Positions 59,561 through 64,000 of a stretch of 64,000 bases of DNA are shown in pieces. The notes under the pieces were generated by a model that had not been told where the DNA came from, ran no database searches, and saw only the letters and a list, made by a program, of their open reading frames with translations. The DNA is from Methanobrevibacter sp. TMH8 (GTDB lineage: Archaea; Methanobacteriota; Methanobacteria; Methanobacteriales; Methanobacteriaceae): the NCBI RefSeq assembly GCF_020148105.1, contig NZ_JAHLZE010000037.1, positions 48,895 through 112,894 of the forward strand. Direction: 5' to 3'. The position numbers and the translations under genes are program-made. Position 1 is the first letter of the stretch; each line of letters starts with the position of its first letter.

Positions 59561-60404
59561 TTTTAATATCTTTTATTTTTTATTTCTTTTTTTAATTTTC
59601 TATTTTTTTCTATTTTTTTCTCATATTGAGCTATTTTTTTCTATATTTTTTTCTATATTAAGCTATTTTTTTCTATATTAAGCTATTTTTTTCCATATTA
59701 AGCTATTTTTTTCTATATTTTGTTGATTATTAATTTTTCAAAAAAAAATTAAAAATTTTTAGTTTATTCATTTTAACTAAGTGTATAGAATTTATATAAA
59801 TCGGTAATATTTTAATAAATTATAATATTATTTATAATTTATTCTCGAATAAATATCAATTATTTATTTTTATTTCGAAAAATTTATATGTTAATAAATA
59901 TTATATAATACATGTTATTAATATAGATTATTTGTAATCTATAAAATATTTGTCTATAGAATAGTTATATTAGCTTAGACTAATAATTTGACTAAAACGA
60001 TAATAATCTATTAAAAATTACACTCTAATTTACACAAATTTCTTAGAAACAATTATTCATCATAATAAAATCTTTCTAAAATCCCTCTAAAATCTTTCTA
60101 AAATCCCTCTAAAATTTATCTAGAATCTATCTAGGTAAAACTTTTTTTTAACAATAAATAAATAGTTTGATTTAGTTATTCGTCAATTAGATAGATATAA
60201 TTAATAATTTTCATAATTGCATAATTTAATCATGGGTTAATCAAGTTTTTGATTAATTGGATTAAATTATATTGGGGGGTTTAAATCTAATTTTGAACTT
60301 TCAATTATGTATAAATGTACTATATAACTTTTCTTAAGATTATTAAATAATTTTGTTAAGTTATAAAGATATGTGGTTGAATTTAAATTATAGGGGGTTA
60401 ATAC
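59561..60404. promoter_or_regulatory. Long structured region upstream of adhesin-like gene 2
   Basis: About 840 bp without a gene. After the T-rich repeats (59628-59715) lies A/T-rich DNA with a TTCGAATAAATA/TATTTCGAA-type inverted repeat near 59842-59880. Two exact 22-bp units (TCTTTCTAAAATCCCTCTAAAA) lie at 60071-60114. A nested hairpin at 60221-60270 has an 11-bp outer stem (ATAATTTAATC/GATTAAATTAT) and an 8-bp inner stem (TTAATCAA/TTGATTAA). A GGGGGG island at 60274 precedes no gene. TATAACTT/AAGTTATA may pair just before the ribosome-binding site. Confidence 0.5.
59628..59715. repeat. Tandem AGCTATTTTTTTCTATATTA repeat
   Basis: Four or five imperfect copies of a 20-bp T-rich unit follow the thermosome 2 stop. 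Each carries a run of seven T, so the array should end transcription strongly. It is non-coding. Confidence 0.8.
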
Positions 60405-62540
60405 ATTAAAAAGATCCTATTAATGGTTTTTTTAATCATGACAATTTTTATAGGAGTCTCCTCTGTTTCTGCAGCAAATAATGTTACTATTACAGACTCT
60501 ATGTCTCTTGAAACTATCCAATCTGCTATTGAAAATGCTAATGTTTTTGACAATATAATTTTTGAATCTGGAATTTATAATCAAATTTTAAATTTGAATA
60601 TTACCAAAAACTTGAATATAATAGCTAAAACTGGAGTTAACATTGTTGGAAAAGGTACAGGCAATGCATTCAATATTTTGAGTAATACTACATCATTTAC
60701 ATTATCTGGTTTTAATATATCTAATTATACTAATGGTATTTACGGAAGGCTAGTAAATTTAGATGGAGCTAATATTACCGATAATATAATAAATGTAACA
60801 ACAAATGGAATCTACATTTATAATGATAATGCTGGTAATTCTGTTGTTGGTGCAAATAATTCTAATTTCAGTAACAATACTATCACTACGAATACTCAGT
60901 ATTCTAGAGGTATCATTTTAAGTGGTGGAAACTATACTAATAATACTATTAGTGATAATAATATAATCAATAATGGTAGTGTTAATTCGGATGGTTCAGT
61001 AGCAGGTATTTCTATATCTAATTTAGCTGATGGTGACATTATCGGAAACAATATTTCAAATAATTATATTGATTCAAATAATGGTGCAGGAGTTAGTATT
61101 TCTAATGGAAAATCTAATGGGTTTATTAAAGATAATACAATTTCCCACAACACCATAAAAAATAAGGCTAATAATCGGAATGGAATTTCTCTTGTAACAT
61201 CAGCTAATAAAAATGGTTCAATTATAAACAACAAAATAACTAATAATAACATTGAATCTCGAGGAACTGCTATTGTTGTTTCAGGCCAAAAAGAATCCAG
61301 TAACAATGATATTTCAAAGAACAATATCAGAATCAAATCTGGTAATGCTTATAATAATAGTGGTGGAATATATATGACCAACACTCCTGATACAGTTGTT
61401 AAAGGCAATAAAATATATTCTAATAATATAAAATTTGATACAAATAATAGTGGTAATTTATATACTACTGCTGGTATTTGGATTATAAATGGAAAGTTGG
61501 TTGAAACTAATGAAATCTATAACAACATTATAAGTTCCTCAGATGCAAATGATAACAATGCAGGAATCCTTATCTATGATTCTACTAAGTATATTAACAA
61601 TAAAATATACAATAATGATATTAGCAATTTATATTATGGGATACGAACTTGGTTGACTGATGATTTAAATATTTCATCTAACAATATTACTAATAATAAT
61701 ATAGGTATTTATCTTCATGGTAACAATAACAAAGTACTATCTAATAACTTACTAAACAATGTTGTTGGTATTTGGGTTGATGGCAATGCAAATTATTCTA
61801 CCATTAACTACAATAGAATCTACAAAAACAGTGAATTTGGACTAATTAATGAAGGAAACAATACTAATGCAAATCTCAACTGGTGGGGAAAGAATATCAT
61901 TGATTCTTTTATTAATGATACTAGTGTTGGTAAGAGTTTAACTCTTGATAACTGGTATGTTATTGCAATATCAGTTAATGATTATATTACTACTAAAACT
62001 GGCGAAAATGCTTACTTCGTTGAAGGAACTCCAGTTAGTATTGATATTTATCTAATACTAAACCAGCTTGTTGAACATTACAAAATGTTATTGCCTTATT
62101 TTGAGATCGATAGTTTTGGTGTAAATATTTTTAATAGTGGAGATACTAGGTTGACTATATTATCAGAATATTTCACTAATGGCAAAGCTGGAGATAAACA
62201 TATAATCAGTTCTTTAGCAGATGATGAATTTGTTGATTTTACAATTGAATTCATAAAAGCTTATAGTCCACCATTTAGCCCAAATGGAACTGAAACCAAT
62301 ACAACTAATACAACTAATGAAACAGATGGAGACAAATCAGATCAAAAAGAAAATAACTCTAATGACTCTAGTAAAACTCTAACAATTGATCCAAAAAATT
62401 CTAAAGATGCTGTCTCTTCATCTAGCTTGGATAATCCAACTGTATCTGCAGCAATGAAGAACACAGGTATTCCTGTGGCTATTGTTTTAGCCATATTATT
62501 TGCTATATTTTCTGTTGTAAGCATTAGAAAAAGGAAATAA
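60405..62540 (+). CDS. Adhesin-like surface protein 2, beta-helix with C-terminal anchor (ATT start)
   Basis: About 711 residues. From ATT at 60405 the signal peptide reads MKKILLMVFLIM... with a cleavage-like VSA end; from the first ATG (60423) it would lose both lysines. An in-frame TAA at 60399 blocks any further start, and GGGGGT lies 6 nt before the ATT. Residues about 40-510 form a NosD-like right-handed beta-helix of NNxI repeats (YNNDI, ISNNNITNNN). A linker rich in Thr, Asn and Ser follows, then a C-terminal NTGIPVAIVLAILFAIFSVVSIRKRK-type membrane anchor with a basic end. It is a wall- or membrane-attached surface protein, typical of gut methanogens. Confidence 0.85.
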   Translation: MKKILLMVFLIMTIFIGVSSVSAANNVTITDSMSLETIQSAIENANVFDNIIFESGIYNQILNLNITKNLNIIAKTGVNIVGKGTGNAFNILSNTTSFTLSGFNISNYTNGIYGRLVNLDGANITDNIINVTTNGIYIYNDNAGNSVVGANNSNFSNNTITTNTQYSRGIILSGGNYTNNTISDNNIINNGSVNSDGSVAGISISNLADGDIIGNNISNNYIDSNNGAGVSISNGKSNGFIKDNTISHNTIKNKANNRNGISLVTSANKNGSIINNKITNNNIESRGTAIVVSGQKESSNNDISKNNIRIKSGNAYNNSGGIYMTNTPDTVVKGNKIYSNNIKFDTNNSGNLYTTAGIWIINGKLVETNEIYNNIISSSDANDNNAGILIYDSTKYINNKIYNNDISNLYYGIRTWLTDDLNISSNNITNNNIGIYLHGNNNKVLSNNLLNNVVGIWVDGNANYSTINYNRIYKNSEFGLINEGNNTNANLNWWGKNIIDSFINDTSVGKSLTLDNWYVIAISVNDYITTKTGENAYFVEGTPVSIDIYLILNQLVEHYKMLLPYFEIDSFGVNIFNSGDTRLTILSEYFTNGKAGDKHIISSLADDEFVDFTIEFIKAYSPPFSPNGTETNTTNTTNETDGDKSDQKENNSNDSSKTLTIDPKNSKDAVSSSSLDNPTVSAAMKNTGIPVAIVLAILFAIFSVVSIRKRK

Positions 62541-62559
62541 TTGAAAAAAAAGACTTTAT

Positions 62560-62588
62560 GATAATTCTGGATTTAATTCAGAATTATC
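62560..62588 (+). terminator. Hairpin after adhesin-like gene 2
   Basis: Perfect 10-bp arms GATAATTCTG (62560-62569) and CAGAATTATC (62579-62588) with a 9-nt loop lie 20 nt after the stop codon, followed by T-rich DNA. It resembles the hairpin at 13211 after the other adhesin-like gene. Confidence 0.7.
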
Positions 62589-62626
62589 TATTTATCTATT
62601 TATTTAATTTTTAAGTTTATATTTTT

Positions 62627-62780
62627 ATTATATTTTTTATAATTTTTATCTATTTTTTTATAATTATAAAAATATTTGATAAAAAGAAGAATAATTTGAT
62701 AATATTATATTTTTTATAATTTTTATCTATTTTTTTATAATTATAAAAATATTTAATAAAAAGAAGAATAATTTGATAAT
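62627..62780. repeat. 77-bp tandem duplication
   Basis: Units 62627-62703 and 62704-62780 are identical except for one G/A difference. Each contains TTTTTTATAATTATAAAAA-type internal symmetry. It lies between the adhesin-like gene and the tRNA pair and holds no gene. Confidence 0.9.
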
Positions 62781-62825
62781 TATTAGATAAATAACATTAA
62801 AAATAGAAATATATTAAAAATGAAG

Positions 62826-62975
<150 letters not shown>

Positions 62976-63694
62976 AATACAATAAAGAATCTATAAAATT
63001 AGATACAAATATACATTATTTGTTATCATATATAAAATTTTCCATTTTATAATTCTTAATTTATAATGAATCTTTAGGAAAAAATCGGATTTAAGAAATC
63101 AGATTTTATTTTATTAATAATAACATTTTAATTTTATATATAAATATTAATTTATAGGGTATTAATTCTAAAAATATAAGGTATTTTTATATTACTATTA
63201 ATTTATAGTGAATAAAAATTATTAATTTTATAAAAACTTATAGAAATTAATGTTCATATATAAAATAATAAGTTAGTATAAAATAATAATTTACTATAAT
63301 ATAATAGTTTATGAAATAATTAAATTTAGTATTATTAAAAAATTTTTATTATTTTGAATTTTAAAATCTTTGATTTTGTGCTATTTTGAAAATATAGGGT
63401 TATTCTTTATTTTTGAAGAAAAAAGTTTAGTATTATACAATATTAATATACTATTGATGTTTTTTTATATACTATAGGTTACTTTTTGTTTATTTAGCTA
63501 AGTTTATATACTTTAAAGTAAATAGTTTCTAGTTGATAATATTATTATTTTTATCAATTATAGATACATAATAATAATGTTTTATCATTAATAAATTAGT
63601 TTATTCATTTAAATATAAATATAAAACTTTGTAATTAGCTTTTATCAGTTTTTCAATTGATTATAGGGCTAAATAATCCTTTGAGGAAAAAGTT
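62976..63694. promoter_or_regulatory. Divergent intergenic region, tRNA and transporter promoters
   Basis: About 720 bp of A/T-rich DNA between the reverse tRNA pair and the forward transporter gene. It must hold both promoters: the tRNA box near 62991-62998 and a transporter box that I could not single out. No gene or strong structure is seen. Confidence 0.45.
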
Positions 63695-64000
63695 ATGGAC
63701 TTTAAAAGAATAGGGTTGCCTTTAGCTATAATTGTAGCTATAATTATAATGTTAATCCCACTTCCAGGTCTTAGTTATGCTGGACATATGGCATTAGCAT
63801 TATTGGTATTTGCAATTATTATGTGGGTAAGTGAAGCTCTTCATTTAGCAGCCACTTCCATTATTATTTTGTTTATGCAGCCTATATTGGGTATTGCAAC
63901 TTTTCAGAATGTGGCCATTGGTTTTGCTAATCCCATTTTGTTTTTAATGATTGGTGGATTCATAATAGCTGAAGGTATTAGGAAAAGTGGTTTGGTTGAA
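63695..64000 (+). CDS. SLC13/DASS-family anion transporter (partial, runs off window)
   Basis: The first 102 residues of a membrane transporter are present; the gene continues beyond the window. The protein begins [19 protein letters not shown], then two further hydrophobic segments with [31 protein letters not shown] and [23 protein letters not shown], the pattern of divalent-anion:sodium symporters that carry dicarboxylates, sulfate or phosphate. The ATG follows TTGAGGAAAAAGTT, giving a clear start. The transported ion cannot be told from this part. Confidence 0.88.
   Translation, partial: MDFKRIGLPLAIIVAIIIMLIPLPGLSYAGHMALALLVFAIIMWVSEALHLAATSIIILFMQPILGIATFQNVAIGFANPILFLMIGGFIIAEGIRKSGLVE

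Noticed and set aside
62976..63694. Additional tRNA or small RNA genes next to the tRNA-Gly pair
   Set aside because: No further TTCAAAT-type T arm or acceptor pairing was found in either strand.

Overview
The window is a single, very AT-rich (intergenic DNA mostly A/T) archaeal chromosome segment. Gene content points to Methanobacteriales, most likely a Methanobrevibacter-like gut methanogen: cyclic 2,3-diphosphoglycerate synthetase, an FprA-type F420H2 oxidase, the methanogenesis marker MtxX, two thermosome subunits, archaeal AspRS, pseudomurein-binding repeats and adhesin-like parallel beta-helix surface proteins. These assignments come from reading protein motifs, not from database searches.

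Layout. 0.6-9.5 kb: housekeeping and cofactor genes (arfC for archaeal riboflavin/F420 synthesis, a carboxymuconolactone decarboxylase-family protein overlapping cbiC, hemL, mtxX, uppS) interleaved with two paralogous membrane-anchored DUF4012-like genes and a VOC protein. 9.5-13.2 kb: a long structured leader followed by an adhesin-like surface protein. 13.5-22.3 kb: tatD, an orphan AbrB-type protein, a BaiN/HI0933-type flavoprotein, a queuosine-type unit (YhhQ-like transporter overlapping a bacterial-type tRNA-guanine transglycosylase), aspS, and a GNAT-hisD pair. 23.4-36.4 kb: UPF0058, an alpha/beta hydrolase with a ProC-like reductase, a CoA-acyltransferase-like protein with an acyl-CoA synthetase, an interrupted rhuM gene, a peptide-deformylase-like protein, a GyrI-like protein, cpgS, fprA, a methyltransferase and a small zinc-ribbon protein. 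36.8-44 kb: thermosome subunit 1, then two paralogous secreted proteins that join pseudomurein-binding repeats to a glycoside-hydrolase-like domain. 44-47 kb: acetyl-CoA synthetase and a DtxR-type metal regulator. 48-54.4 kb: the lysine pathway genes lysC-dapA-dapB-asd, split between dapA and dapB by a Fic gene and repeat arrays. 55-64 kb: a coiled-coil protein, a cyclase-family hydrolase, thermosome subunit 2, a second adhesin-like protein, two tandem tRNA-Gly genes and the start of an SLC13 transporter that runs off the window.

Main discovery candidate. All four genes for secreted cell-surface proteins (adhesin-like proteins at 10803 and 60405; wall-hydrolase-like proteins at 39363 and 42039) have a good Shine-Dalgarno site followed, 6-7 nt later, by ATT where the start codon should be. 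For the 39363 gene no ATG, GTG or TTG can rescue the signal peptide, because an in-frame stop sits 9 nt upstream of the ATT. For the 60405 gene the ATT start restores the MKK head of the signal peptide. All four leaders carry strong stem-loops close to the ribosome-binding site. I infer AUU-initiated, leader-controlled translation of surface proteins. Other candidates are a queuine/preQ1 salvage pair in an archaeon, a possible pseudomurein glycan hydrolase pair, a palindrome-interrupted rhuM and a Fic gene inside the lysine cluster.
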